38,309 nucleotides of DNA from an uncultured Bacteroidales bacterium (GTDB lineage Bacteria; Bacteroidota; Bacteroidia; Bacteroidales; Bacteroidaceae). The stretch lies in NCBI GenBank assembly GCA_902779315.1, contig CACZBC010000020.1, forward strand, positions 1 through 38,309, written 5' to 3'. Numbering within the stretch: position 1 is the stretch's first letter; every line of letters starts with the position of its first letter. Shown piece by piece: positions 23,373-31,568 of this stretch. A program made the position numbers and the translations under genes. The notes below the pieces were generated by a model. It saw only the letters and a program-made list of their open reading frames with translations. It ran no database searches and had not been told where the DNA came from.

Positions 23373-24278
23373 TTATTTGATAATCAGTTTGTCGCTTCCT
23401 GCAGCTTTGAAACTCATGTCGAGACCTTTCACACTATGTGTGAGGGCACCAAAGGAAATGAAGTCAACACCAGCTTTGGCATAGGGAATCATCGTGTCGA
23501 AAGTGATGCCGCCACTCGATTCCGTTTCGCATCGGCCTGCAACAATCTCCACAGCCTTCTTCGTGTCTTCAGGCGTGAAGTTGTCGAACATGATACGGTC
23601 GCAACCCTCGGCAAGTGCTTCGTCCAACTCCTTCCAGTTCCTCACTTCGCACTCAATCTTCAGGTCCTTGCCTTTATCTTTCAAATATTGCTTTGCACGA
23701 CTTATCGCATTGTGAACACCTCCGCAGAAATCGATGTGATTGTCTTTCAGGAGAATCATGTCGAAAAGTCCGATTCGATGATTCATGCCGCCACCAATCT
23801 TCACAGCCTCTTTCTCGAGCATACGCATGCCAGGTGTTGTCTTGCGCGTATCAAGGACGCGCGTCTTGCAACCAGCATCGTAGATGGCTTGCTGATACTT
23901 GTGTGTCATCGTGGCTATGCCGCTCATTCTCTGCAAGATATTGAGCATGAGGCGTTCCGTCTGCAGGAGGCTCTGCACTTTTCCCTTGACGCTCATCACG
24001 ATGTCGCCAGGTTTGACGTGTGCCCCATCCTCGATATATGTCTCCACCACCATTTCGGGATCGAAACGATGGAACACCTGCTTTGCAATCTCGTTACCTG
24101 CAAATATGCCTTCTTCCTTGATGAGAAGTTTGCTTTCGCCCATCTCCGTTTCAGGGATGCAACATAGTGTTGTGTGGTCTCCGTCGCCGATGTCTTCGGC
24201 AAATGCCAGGTCAATAAGCCTGTCGTTAAGTTCTTCTACTGTAAGCATAGTTTGTTTATTGTAGGGTAGTTTATTCAT
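23373..24278 (-). CDS. nadC: Nicotinate-nucleotide pyrophosphorylase (carboxylating)
   Basis: NadC converts quinolinate and PRPP to nicotinate mononucleotide in NAD synthesis. The protein has LIDLAFAEDIGDGDHTT, the helical domain with LNILQRMSGIAT, the signature DTRKTTPGMR, and GGGMNHRIGLFDMILLKDNH. The outer ATG at 24278 overlaps rlmH by 8 bp; the Met at 24248 (MLTVEELNDRL) aligns better with usual NadC starts and may be the real one. There is a 6-bp gap to the C69 gene. Confidence 0.95.
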   Translation of the reverse strand: MNKLPYNKQTMLTVEELNDRLIDLAFAEDIGDGDHTTLCCIPETEMGESKLLIKEEGIFAGNEIAKQVFHRFDPEMVVETYIEDGAHVKPGDIVMSVKGKVQSLLQTERLMLNILQRMSGIATMTHKYQQAIYDAGCKTRVLDTRKTTPGMRMLEKEAVKIGGGMNHRIGLFDMILLKDNHIDFCGGVHNAISRAKQYLKDKGKDLKIECEVRNWKELDEALAEGCDRIMFDNFTPEDTKKAVEIVAGRCETESSGGITFDTMIPYAKAGVDFISFGALTHSVKGLDMSFKAAGSDKLIIK

Positions 24279-24744
24279 GATGATAGGGTTCGCCGTTCAG
24301 GATGGTCATCGCTCTGTAGATTTGCTCCACGAAGAACATGCGAACCATTTGGTGGGAGAGTGTCATCTTGCTCAGGCTGACTTCCTCGTTTCCACGTTTA
24401 TGTATGGCATCAGAGAAGCCGTAAGGTCCTCCAACGATGAAGACGAGACGTTTTGGTCCTGCCGACATCTTCTTTTGCATCCATGCAGCGAAGTCCACGC
24501 TTGTCCTTTCGCTGCCGTGTTCGTCGAGGAGGACTACATAATCTCCTGCTTGGAGGCTTTTCTGGATGAGTTCCCCCTCTCGTTCCTTCTGCTCGTTTTG
24601 GCTCAGTCCCTTTGTATTCTTCAGTTCTGGTATGACCTCTACGGCAAAAGGAATGTAGTGTTTTATACGGTCGACATACTCATTTATGATGGCTTCGAAC
24701 CGTTTGTCCGTGGTTTTGCCCACCACTATGAGCACACCTTTCAC
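24271..24744 (-). CDS. rlmH: 23S rRNA pseudouridine-1915 N3-methyltransferase
   Basis: RlmH is a small SPOUT methyltransferase acting on 23S rRNA in the 70S ribosome. VLIVVGKT begins the fold and FIVGGPYGFSDAIHKR plus LSKMTLSHQMVRMFFVEQIYRA form the knotted SAM-binding end. An ATG exists upstream at 24786, but the GTG at 24744 gives 157 residues, the normal family length, and a GTGA overlap with the preceding gene; GTG is therefore preferred. Confidence 0.94.
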   Translation of the reverse strand: MKGVLIVVGKTTDKRFEAIINEYVDRIKHYIPFAVEVIPELKNTKGLSQNEQKEREGELIQKSLQAGDYVVLLDEHGSERTSVDFAAWMQKKMSAGPKRLVFIVGGPYGFSDAIHKRGNEEVSLSKMTLSHQMVRMFFVEQIYRAMTILNGEPYHHE

Positions 24745-26228
24745 GGCTCGTCCTCCTCGTCTGGCGGAGCCACATATTCGTAGCAACCAGCATCAGGACC
24801 TTCGTCGGCAAGTCGACTCACACCATTCCTGTCGAATGTAGGCAAGCCGGCATAATTGCCATCTGCAAGCGAACGGATTTTGCTCTCTGCTTTTGGCGTG
24901 AAGTCGTAGATGAAGTTTTCTGTATCGAAGAGCACGAAGTTTTCTTCGCGAACGAGTTTCTCGTCCTCGTTCTTCTTTTTGTCTTGGTCGAAGATGTTGC
25001 CCACGAAATGCTCCTCATCGTCCACATGAGGCGTGTTGAGGAAGCAATGGTGGAAGAGATATTTGGAGTCGTCAGGAATGTTTTCACCCATAATGACGTC
25101 AGGACCATAGCCCGTAATGACGCAATTGATGAAGTGGGCTTTACGAAGCAACCCGTATTCGCTGTCATCTTCACTGCTCACGAGATGCAATCCGTCACCC
25201 CGATCTGCCGTGAAAGGATAGAACTGAGCCAACGTACAATATATAAATGTATGCGATCCTCCGCTAATATAGACGGTGTGGCCCATTGTGTTGCTTATCT
25301 GCGTATTAGTGACTTTGCTGACACAATTGTTGAGTTGCAGGCCGTCGCCACCAATGTTGTGGAAGATGCAGCAATCCAATGTGATGGATGGCTTCGCTTC
25401 GTCTGGCTTCACTTGCTCTGTGTCCTCAACGATGATGCCGAAGAGCGAACTATGCAAGTCGCATTGGTAGAACTCGTTTCCATAGCTGTCACGATGGATG
25501 ATGACGCCTTCCCATCTGCTTGGAGTGTTGTCGTAGAGGAGATAGTCAAACATGTGGTCCATCCTGTCACCTCGCAAAACGACAGGTTTCTCCATGCTTC
25601 CTTGAACCAACAACTTGCCATAAACGTGCAAAGCTGCATTGTCGTGGAACATCAACCTTGTGCCTTCGGTCAGAGTGAGTGTTGCACCTTTCTTGACGAC
25701 AAGCGAGTCGTAGATGACGTAGGCTTTGTCGGTCAGGAGTGTGGTGTTCTCTTCGATAATCATTCCTCCCTTTTGGATGTAGGCGTCTACGGCTCCACCA
25801 CTAAGCAAGACTGTTTGCTTCGCTCCATTCTCCAAGATGAAGTGCAGTTTGTCTTCAAAGTAAAGCGGTTCGTTGCTGCCCACTTTTGGAGGTGTCATCT
25901 CGATTCGAATGACAAGACTGTCGTGTTTCAGGACCTCGAAATCGTGCCATTCTCCATTGACCAGATAGCGTCCATCCACGTTGACGCGAAACAGACTTTC
26001 GGCTCCATCCTCGAGTTGAATGGTACGGATGCGCATTCCATTACTATTATTATTGAAGGCATAGAGCGTTTTTGTGCTGCTTGGAATGGTGCTGATGAGT
26101 GTGTCGAAGGCAATGGTATCCTTCGAGAACTCGAGTCGGAAACTGGGATTGTCCGAGAAAGTCTCGTAGTCGGAGCAAGCCACGACCAGCAAAGCCATCA
26201 AAGGCAGGAAGAGATATTTCATTCTCAT
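24741..26228 (-). CDS. Lipoprotein with right-handed beta-helix
   Basis: A 495-residue predicted lipoprotein (MALLVVAC, Cys18 as lipid anchor). The N-terminal 150 residues are a beta-rich domain found in many Bacteroidales surface lipoproteins; residues about 165-420 show parallel beta-helix repeats (ALHVYGKLLVQGSMEKPVVLRG, GGDGLQLNNCVS, GHTVYISGGSH). The end is very acidic (PPDEEDEP). Substrate or partner is unknown; polysaccharide binding is possible. It overlaps pepD by ATGA (26225-26228) and rlmH by GTGA (24741-24744). Confidence 0.87.
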   Translation of the reverse strand: MRMKYLFLPLMALLVVACSDYETFSDNPSFRLEFSKDTIAFDTLISTIPSSTKTLYAFNNNSNGMRIRTIQLEDGAESLFRVNVDGRYLVNGEWHDFEVLKHDSLVIRIEMTPPKVGSNEPLYFEDKLHFILENGAKQTVLLSGGAVDAYIQKGGMIIEENTTLLTDKAYVIYDSLVVKKGATLTLTEGTRLMFHDNAALHVYGKLLVQGSMEKPVVLRGDRMDHMFDYLLYDNTPSRWEGVIIHRDSYGNEFYQCDLHSSLFGIIVEDTEQVKPDEAKPSITLDCCIFHNIGGDGLQLNNCVSKVTNTQISNTMGHTVYISGGSHTFIYCTLAQFYPFTADRGDGLHLVSSEDDSEYGLLRKAHFINCVITGYGPDVIMGENIPDDSKYLFHHCFLNTPHVDDEEHFVGNIFDQDKKKNEDEKLVREENFVLFDTENFIYDFTPKAESKIRSLADGNYAGLPTFDRNGVSRLADEGPDAGCYEYVAPPDEEDEP

Positions 26229-27682
26229 TTCTTAGGAGCGTTTTCAAGTATAGCGAGCAAGTGGTCCCAAACCATTTGAACGGTGGGGATGAGGAGCTTT
26301 TCGTCAGGACTGTGAACGCCTCGAAGTGTGGGGCCCATGCTTATCATGTCCATTCCTGGGAACTTTTCGCTGAAGAGTCCACACTCCAGTCCTGCATGGA
26401 TGCCACGAACGATGGGGTCTTTCTTGAAGAGTTTCTTGTACTGCTCTACTGCAATATGCAGGATTTCGCTATTTGGGTTCATCTTCCATCCGGGATAGCC
26501 TTCGCCTATGTCCACCTTTGCTCCAGCCAGTTCGAAGGCTGCTGCAATGGTGTTTGCCATGTTGTGACGGGCACTCAGGATGCTGCTTCGCTGACTGCTG
26601 AGGATGTCGATGGTCTTTGTTTCCGGGTGCTTGCGGATGCTTGCCAGGTTGCTGCTCGTCTCGATGAGGTCGAGGTCTTGGCAGTAGGCATATACGCCAT
26701 TATCGACGGCTTGGAGTGCCATGATGAGTCGTTTGCTGCAGTCCTTAGTGATGGCTGATGTGGCAGGAGTTTCGCTTTCGAGTGCGAAGGTCATCGTTTT
26801 TTCTGTGACGCTATATTCCTCTTCGACATCGGCCTGATAGAGATTCCAGTCGACGGTAATGCTTTCCTTGTCTTTCGTGGGAACGGCACAAAGGCACCAA
26901 GCCTCGCGAGGAATGGCGTTGTGAAGTCCTCCAGCCTGTATGTCGACCAGACGAAGGTCGTATTTCTGCTGACTGGTATAGAGGAAGCGGGACAGCAATT
27001 TGTTTGCATTGGCGCGTTTCTTGTCGATATCGTCACCACTATGACCGCCTGTCAGACCCTTGATGGCGAGTGAGAAGGTGAAGAAACCTGCTGGCAGAGC
27101 CTCTTCCTGATAGTCAAACTGGGCAAGTGTCCTGCATCCTCCAGCACAAGACACGAAGATTTGTCCTTCGTCTTCGCTGTCGAGGTTGACAAGCAGACGA
27201 CCGGTCATGAAGTCGGATTTCATGCCTTCAGCACCAGTCAGACCAGTCTCTTCGTCTCTCGTAAAGACGCATTCCAGGGGTCCGTGCTTGATGTCGTTCG
27301 CTTCGAGCAAAGCCATTTCCATCGCCACTCCGATGCCATCGTCTGCTCCCAGGGTGGTGCCTTTCGCTTTCATCCACTCTCCATCGATAAAGGTTTGGAT
27401 GGCGTCTTTGTTGAAGTCGAACTCCAGGTCGCGATTCTTCTCGCATACCATATCCATATGACTCTGCAGAACGATGGTCTGACGGTCTTCCATACCTGGA
27501 GTTGCAGGCTTGCGAATGATGACATTTCCAGTTTCATCTCGACGGGTGTCAAGGTTCAACTTCTGTCCGAAATCGAGCAGGAATTCGATCATCTTCTCTT
27601 CGTGCTTCGAAGGACGGGGAATCTGGTTAACTTGTGCAAAACACTTGAAAACACTTTGGGGTTGTAGAGACGTTTTATTCAT
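26225..27682 (-). CDS. pepD: Aminoacyl-histidine dipeptidase PepD (M20)
   Basis: A 485-residue zinc dipeptidase that cleaves Xaa-His and other dipeptides. Metal-site motifs are all present: LQSHMDMVCE, GADDGIGVAM, RDEETGLTGAEG, NLDSEDEG and GIHAGLECG. A lid/dimer domain occupies the middle. It is the first gene of a five-gene operon (pepD, beta-helix lipoprotein, rlmH, nadC, C69) with overlaps or gaps of a few bases. The upstream spacer carries a 20-bp palindrome. Confidence 0.96.
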   Translation of the reverse strand: MNKTSLQPQSVFKCFAQVNQIPRPSKHEEKMIEFLLDFGQKLNLDTRRDETGNVIIRKPATPGMEDRQTIVLQSHMDMVCEKNRDLEFDFNKDAIQTFIDGEWMKAKGTTLGADDGIGVAMEMALLEANDIKHGPLECVFTRDEETGLTGAEGMKSDFMTGRLLVNLDSEDEGQIFVSCAGGCRTLAQFDYQEEALPAGFFTFSLAIKGLTGGHSGDDIDKKRANANKLLSRFLYTSQQKYDLRLVDIQAGGLHNAIPREAWCLCAVPTKDKESITVDWNLYQADVEEEYSVTEKTMTFALESETPATSAITKDCSKRLIMALQAVDNGVYAYCQDLDLIETSSNLASIRKHPETKTIDILSSQRSSILSARHNMANTIAAAFELAGAKVDIGEGYPGWKMNPNSEILHIAVEQYKKLFKKDPIVRGIHAGLECGLFSEKFPGMDMISMGPTLRGVHSPDEKLLIPTVQMVWDHLLAILENAPKK

Positions 27683-27700
27683 ATTAGATGTATTTTATCT

Positions 27701-27720
27701 TAATTTATAACTATAAATTA
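27701..27720. promoter_or_regulatory. 20-bp perfect palindrome between divergent genes
   Basis: TAATTTATA-AC-TATAAATTA is a perfect inverted repeat with a 2-bp centre, between pepD (-) and the small membrane protein gene (+). Its position fits an operator, but its AT content makes chance a real alternative. Confidence 0.4.
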
Positions 27721-27732
27721 CCTTTTTTATTG

Positions 27733-27740
27733 TATCTTTG
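27733..27740 (+). promoter_or_regulatory. -7 box of the small membrane protein gene
   Basis: TATCTTTG lies 20 bp before the ATG at 27761. No clear -33 TTTG is seen. A facing TATATTTG on the opposite strand (27746-27753) could serve pepD. Confidence 0.55.
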
Positions 27741-27760
27741 TGCCACAAATATAGCGAATT

Positions 27761-27925
27761 ATGTTGAAACTTGCATTACTTACGCTTGGAATTGTTGCTT
27801 TATCTGTGCTCTTTTTGTGTATTAAGATGCTTCTTAAGCCGGGAAGCAAGTTCGGAAGTGAGCATATCGGCGAGAGCAAAGCCATGCGCGACAAGGGAAT
27901 CCACTGCGTGCATAATATGAAATAA
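27761..27925 (+). CDS. Small single-pass membrane protein (54 residues)
   Basis: A short frame MLKLALLTLGIVALSVLFLC... with one membrane segment (about residues 2-22) and a cytoplasmic-type tail KPGSKFGSEHIGESKAMRDKGIHCVHNMK. I recall small Bacteroidales proteins with the same layout: one membrane helix, then a K(A/M)LRxKGIxC-like motif. A promoter box precedes it. Function is unknown. It is transcribed away from pepD, and array D lies downstream. Confidence 0.8.
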   Translation: MLKLALLTLGIVALSVLFLCIKMLLKPGSKFGSEHIGESKAMRDKGIHCVHNMK

Positions 27926-27978
27926 GAGGTGAGGCAGAAACGAGAGGCTGGGAACGTTTGCAAACATGGCGTTGTTAA

Positions 27979-28044
27979 ATTCCAATCGTATAGTGTGACG
28001 TTTGCGAATTACTAGTGTGACATTTGCGATTTACTAGTGTGACG
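27979..28044 (-). repeat. Array D of the 22-bp repeat family
   Basis: Three 22-bp units on the reverse strand. Read 5' to 3' on that strand: 28044-28023 (core TCACACTAGTAAAT), 28022-28001 (TAATTC variant) and 27999-27979 region (diverging after TCACACTA). The array lies between two + strand genes. Confidence 0.88.
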
Positions 28045-28091
28045 TTTTCAGGGATAACTGGAGTTGTTCGAACACTTTTCTGGGCATGGAT

Positions 28092-28122
28092 TTTGTAGTA
28101 TTAAATAAAAGTCGTACCTTTG
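28092..28122 (+). promoter_or_regulatory. Promoter of the his-lys operon
   Basis: TTTG at 28092-28095, exactly 19 bp, TACCTTTG at 28115-28122; hisH starts 35 bp later. No leader peptide rich in His codons or attenuator hairpin is seen. Confidence 0.8.
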
Positions 28123-28157
28123 CACGCTGAAAGCGCGAACGCACGCATATACGTAAT

Positions 28158-28760
28158 ATGAAGGTAGCCGTAGTTAAATACAATGCTGGGAACATCTTTT
28201 CCGTCATTCACGCTTTGAAGCGAATGGGGGTGGAACCCCTCTTGACGGATTTGGAAGAGGAGCTTCGTCGTGCAGACAAGGTCATCTTCCCCGGTCAGGG
28301 CGAGGCCAGTAATGCGATGGGCTATTTGCGGGAGAAAGGTCTCGACAAGGTGATTCCCTCCCTGACTCAGCCCGTTCTGGGCATTTGCATCGGTCAGCAA
28401 TTGATGTGCCGTCATTCGGAAGAGGGCGATGTGGACTGTCTGGGTATCTTCGACGCTGAAGTCAAGCGGTTTGTGCCCCTCAAGCACGAAGACAAGATTC
28501 CCCATATGGGCTGGAACTCAATCCAACCCCGACAAGTTCCAGGTTCGGAAACATCCCTCTTCGAGGGCTTGGATGGTGAGTTCGTCTACTTCGTCCACAG
28601 CTTCTATGTGCCTGTGTGTGAGCATACTGCAGCCATAACAGAATACATTCACCCCTTCAGCTCGGCCATGCAGAAGGACAACTTCTTCGCCACACAATTC
28701 CATCCGGAAAAGAGCGGCGAGGTTGGGCAGAGAATACTCCGTAACTTCCTTGAACTATGA
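28158..28760 (+). CDS. hisH: Imidazole glycerol phosphate synthase, glutaminase subunit
   Basis: HisH releases ammonia from glutamine for HisF in histidine synthesis. The 200-residue class I glutamine amidotransferase has nucleophile Cys77 in LGICIGQQLM and the His182/Glu184 pair in FHPEKSG; the oxyanion region is FPGQGEA. It overlaps hisA by ATGA (28757-28760) and starts the operon. Confidence 0.97.
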   Translation: MKVAVVKYNAGNIFSVIHALKRMGVEPLLTDLEEELRRADKVIFPGQGEASNAMGYLREKGLDKVIPSLTQPVLGICIGQQLMCRHSEEGDVDCLGIFDAEVKRFVPLKHEDKIPHMGWNSIQPRQVPGSETSLFEGLDGEFVYFVHSFYVPVCEHTAAITEYIHPFSSAMQKDNFFATQFHPEKSGEVGQRILRNFLEL

Positions 28761-29518
28761 TAGAGCTCATTCCTGCAATAGATATCATCGAAGGCAAGTG
28801 CGTAAGGCTTACCAAAGGCGATTACGACACGAAGAAAGTCTACGGAGACCCGCTCGAAATGGCTCAGCAGTTCGAGGATCTGGGCATGCGAAGGCTGCAT
28901 GTAGTCGACTTGGACGGTGCTAAGAGTCAGCATGTTGTGAACCTCTCCGCACTCAAAGCCATCACAACTCACACCCGTCTCATCGTCGACTTTGGCGGAG
29001 GCGTGAAGAGCGACGACGACCTGGAAAAGGCGTTCGATGCAGGAGCGGCAATGGTAACGGCTGGAAGCATAGCCGTCACAGACCCTGACCGCTATCTTGG
29101 ATGGCTCGCGAAATATGGCGCAGACCATCTCATCCTAGGTGCAGATGTCAGGAACGGAAAGGTCTCCATCAACGGATGGAAGGAGGATTCGGACGTTTTG
29201 CTCGAGGATTTCCTGCTCCGTTACATGCTGGAAGGCACGAAGAACGTGCTTTGTACGGAGATTAGCCGAGACGGCACACTCGAAGGACCTGCCCTGGAGC
29301 TCTATCGGAGCATTATGCGCCGCTATCCGGAGTGTCATCTGATTGCCAGCGGAGGCGTAGGAAGCACAGAAGATATCGTGGCTCTCGACCAGGCAGGCAT
29401 TCCTGCAGTCGTATTCGGAAAAGCCTTCTACGAAGGACATATAGAGATTGAGAAATTAAGAAAATTAGATAATAAGAAAGTCTCCCTTTGGGGAGATTTA
29501 GAGGGGGCCACATGTTAG
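28757..29518 (+). CDS. hisA: ProFAR isomerase HisA, with repeat-derived C-terminal tail
   Basis: HisA isomerises ProFAR to PRFAR. The (beta/alpha)8 barrel shows [14 protein letters not shown] with the catalytic Asp8, [32 protein letters not shown] and [11 protein letters not shown]. After the normal end (IEIEKLRKL) about 14 extra residues, [15 protein letters not shown], are encoded by a GC-rich palindromic repeat (29481-29509). The stop overlaps the hisF start by 7 bp. Confidence 0.96.
   Translation: MIELIPAIDIIEGKCVRLTKGDYDTKKVYGDPLEMAQQFEDLGMRRLHVVDLDGAKSQHVVNLSALKAITTHTRLIVDFGGGVKSDDDLEKAFDAGAAMVTAGSIAVTDPDRYLGWLAKYGADHLILGADVRNGKVSINGWKEDSDVLLEDFLLRYMLEGTKNVLCTEISRDGTLEGPALELYRSIMRRYPECHLIASGGVGSTEDIVALDQAGIPAVVFGKAFYEGHIEIEKLRKLDNKKVSLWGDLEGATC
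29481..29509 (+). repeat. GC-rich palindromic repeat at the hisA/hisF junction
   Basis: CTCCCTTTGGGGAG followed by ATTTA and GAGGGGGCC. The order (stem-loop, 4-5 bp, GAGGGGGC) matches the longer repeats flanking the DUF559 gene. Confidence 0.7.
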
Positions 29519-30267
29519 CAAAGCGAATCATACCCTGCCTCGATGTCAAAGACGGCCAAACCGTCAAGGGCACCAATTTCCTGCAGCTTCGTCAGGCTGG
29601 AGATCCCGTCGAACTCGGCAAGATATACAGTCAGCAAGGGGCAGACGAATTGGTCTTCCTCGACATTACCGCCAGCCACGAAGGCCGCAAAACCTTCACG
29701 GATATGGTGCAGAAAGTGGCTGCCGAGATTGACATTCCCTTTACAGTAGGAGGGGGTATAAGCGAACTTCGAGATGTCGAAAGGATGCTTTCGGCTGGTG
29801 CCGACAAGATAAGCATCAATAGTGCAGCCCTTCGCAGGCCTGAACTTATCGACGAGATAGTCAGCCACTTTGGCAGTCAAGTCTGCGTGGTTGCCATCGA
29901 TGCCCATCAGGATGAGCAAGGATGGACTTGCTACCTCAATGGAGGACGCATCCCGACAGACCGGAATCTCTTCGAGTGGGCAAGGGAAGTGAACGATAAG
30001 GGAGCAGGGGAAATCCTGTTTACCAGCATGAATCACGATGGTGTGAAGCAAGGTTTTGCATGCGAAGCACTCGCTCGACTCGCTTCGGAACTCACCATTC
30101 CCGTCATTGCGAGTGGTGGTGCAGGCAAGATGGAGGACTTCCGCGATGTCTTTGCAGAAGGAAAGGCAGATGCCGCTCTGGCTGCAAGCGTGTTCCACTT
30201 CGGTCAGATCTGCATTCCTGAACTCAAGGAATACCTTAAGAAAGAAAACATAAACGTACGAATATGA
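29512..30267 (+). CDS. hisF: Imidazole glycerol phosphate synthase, cyclase subunit
   Basis: HisF makes imidazole glycerol phosphate and AICAR from PRFAR and the ammonia supplied by HisH. The 251-residue barrel starts [20 protein letters not shown] and includes [18 protein letters not shown] and [13 protein letters not shown]. The frame is open from 29488 inside hisA, but the Met at 29512 is the family start. It overlaps hisIE by ATGA (30264-30267). Confidence 0.97.
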   Translation: MLAKRIIPCLDVKDGQTVKGTNFLQLRQAGDPVELGKIYSQQGADELVFLDITASHEGRKTFTDMVQKVAAEIDIPFTVGGGISELRDVERMLSAGADKISINSAALRRPELIDEIVSHFGSQVCVVAIDAHQDEQGWTCYLNGGRIPTDRNLFEWAREVNDKGAGEILFTSMNHDGVKQGFACEALARLASELTIPVIASGGAGKMEDFRDVFAEGKADAALAASVFHFGQICIPELKEYLKKENINVRI

Positions 30268-30881
30268 TGAAGATAGACTTCGACAAGTGTGGCGGTTTAG
30301 TACCCGCAATCATACAAGATGCAACAACGAAAGTTGTGCTCATGCTCGGCTATATGAACGAAGAAGCACTCCAAAAGACTCAGGAAACTGGGCTTGTGAC
30401 TTTCTTCAGCCGTTCCCGTCAGTGCCTTTGGACCAAGGGTGAGACGAGCGGCAACTACCTGCATCTGGTCGACATCAAGGTGGATTGTGACAATGACACA
30501 CTCTTGATTCAGGCAAAACCTGATGGCCCGACCTGTCACAAAGGCACCGATACTTGTTGGGGTGAAGAGAATCGTCCCAATCCTTTGCTCTTCTTGTCCG
30601 AGCTTAGCGACTTCATCGAGAAGCGTCATGAAGAGATGCCTGAAGGCAGCTACACAACTTCGCTCTTCAAGGACGGCTTGAACCGTATGGCTCAGAAAGT
30701 GGGAGAGGAGGCATTGGAACTCGTCATCGAAGCCACAAACGGCACCAACGAACGCCTCGTTTACGAGGGATCCGATATGCTCTACCACCTCATCGTACTC
30801 CTCACAAGCAAGGGCCTTCGCATAGAAGATATGGCAAGGGAGTTGATGGAACGTCACAATCCTGGCTGGAAGAAACATTAA
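30264..30881 (+). CDS. hisI: Bifunctional PRA-CH hydrolase / PRA-PH pyrophosphatase
   Basis: A 205-residue HisIE fusion catalysing two early steps of histidine synthesis. Residues about 1-110 are HisI, with [18 protein letters not shown] and the zinc-binding Cys residues of DCDNDTLL and GPTCHKG; residues about 115-205 are HisE, with [13 protein letters not shown] and [11 protein letters not shown]. It is usual in Bacteroidetes. The ATG at 30267 is an alternative start one codon later. Confidence 0.96.
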   Translation: MMKIDFDKCGGLVPAIIQDATTKVVLMLGYMNEEALQKTQETGLVTFFSRSRQCLWTKGETSGNYLHLVDIKVDCDNDTLLIQAKPDGPTCHKGTDTCWGEENRPNPLLFLSELSDFIEKRHEEMPEGSYTTSLFKDGLNRMAQKVGEEALELVIEATNGTNERLVYEGSDMLYHLIVLLTSKGLRIEDMARELMERHNPGWKKH

Positions 30882-30893
30882 AACGAGCGAACT

Positions 30894-31565
30894 ATGATAC
30901 TGAATTACAAAGATATCGACATCTATCAGGACGACCAACTTGTTCTCGGCAAAGTGAACTTCAGCGTCGAGGAAGGCGAGATGGTGTATCTTACGGGTCC
31001 TGTCGGCAGTGGAAAGTCGTCGCTCCTCAAGAGCATCTATGGCGAACTCCCTGTTGAAGGCGGCAAAGCGGATGTGCTTGGTTTCAATATGAACCGCCTC
31101 AAGACGAAGCATCAACCTGCCCTCAGAAGGCAGATGGGCATTGTCTTCCAGGATTTCCAACTGCTTCGCGACCGTACAGTCCATCGCAACCTCGACTTTG
31201 TCCTGCGTTCGACAGGCTGGAAGAAGAAGGATGAAAGGGACAAGCGAATTGTGGAAGTGCTCGAGATGGTGAAGCTTGCCGACAAGAAAGACAAGTTCAT
31301 CTACGAACTTTCAGGCGGCGAACAACAGCGTATCTGTATTGCCCGTGCCATCCTGAACAATCCGAAAGTCATCCTTGCAGACGAGCCGACAGGCAATCTC
31401 GATGCAGAAAATGGCGAACTCATCTTGGCTCTTCTCGACGAGATACGCCGTCAGAATCATACCGCAATTATCCTCTCAACCCACAATATGCAGTGGCCCG
31501 AATATTTCCCGGGTACCGTCTATCGTTGTGAAGATGCAAAACTTGTAACAGATAATAAAGAATAA
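30894..31565 (+). CDS. ftsE: FtsE-like ABC transporter ATP-binding protein
   Basis: A 223-residue ABC ATPase with Walker [10 protein letters not shown] (35-43), Q-loop VFQDFQLL, signature LSGGEQQR and Walker [13 protein letters not shown]. The short length and sequence style fit FtsE, which works with FtsX to control cell-wall hydrolases at division. No ftsX is adjacent. It stands between hisIE (12 bp) and lysC (3 bp), so its expression is tied to amino-acid genes. Confidence 0.85.
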   Translation: MILNYKDIDIYQDDQLVLGKVNFSVEEGEMVYLTGPVGSGKSSLLKSIYGELPVEGGKADVLGFNMNRLKTKHQPALRRQMGIVFQDFQLLRDRTVHRNLDFVLRSTGWKKKDERDKRIVEVLEMVKLADKKDKFIYELSGGEQQRICIARAILNNPKVILADEPTGNLDAENGELILALLDEIRRQNHTAIILSTHNMQWPEYFPGTVYRCEDAKLVTDNKE

Positions 31566-31568
31566 TAT

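Noticed and set aside
24745-24786. ATG start of RlmH at 24786
   Set aside because: The extra 14 residues are not part of the family; the GTG at 24744 gives normal length and a 4-bp overlap.
24984-26279. Long antisense frame of 431 codons over the beta-helix lipoprotein
   Set aside because: It mirrors the codon pattern of the lipoprotein gene and shows no family motif; the lipoprotein has a lipobox and operon overlaps on both sides.
28123-28157. His-operon attenuator or leader peptide
   Set aside because: The 35-bp leader has no run of His codons and no competing hairpins.
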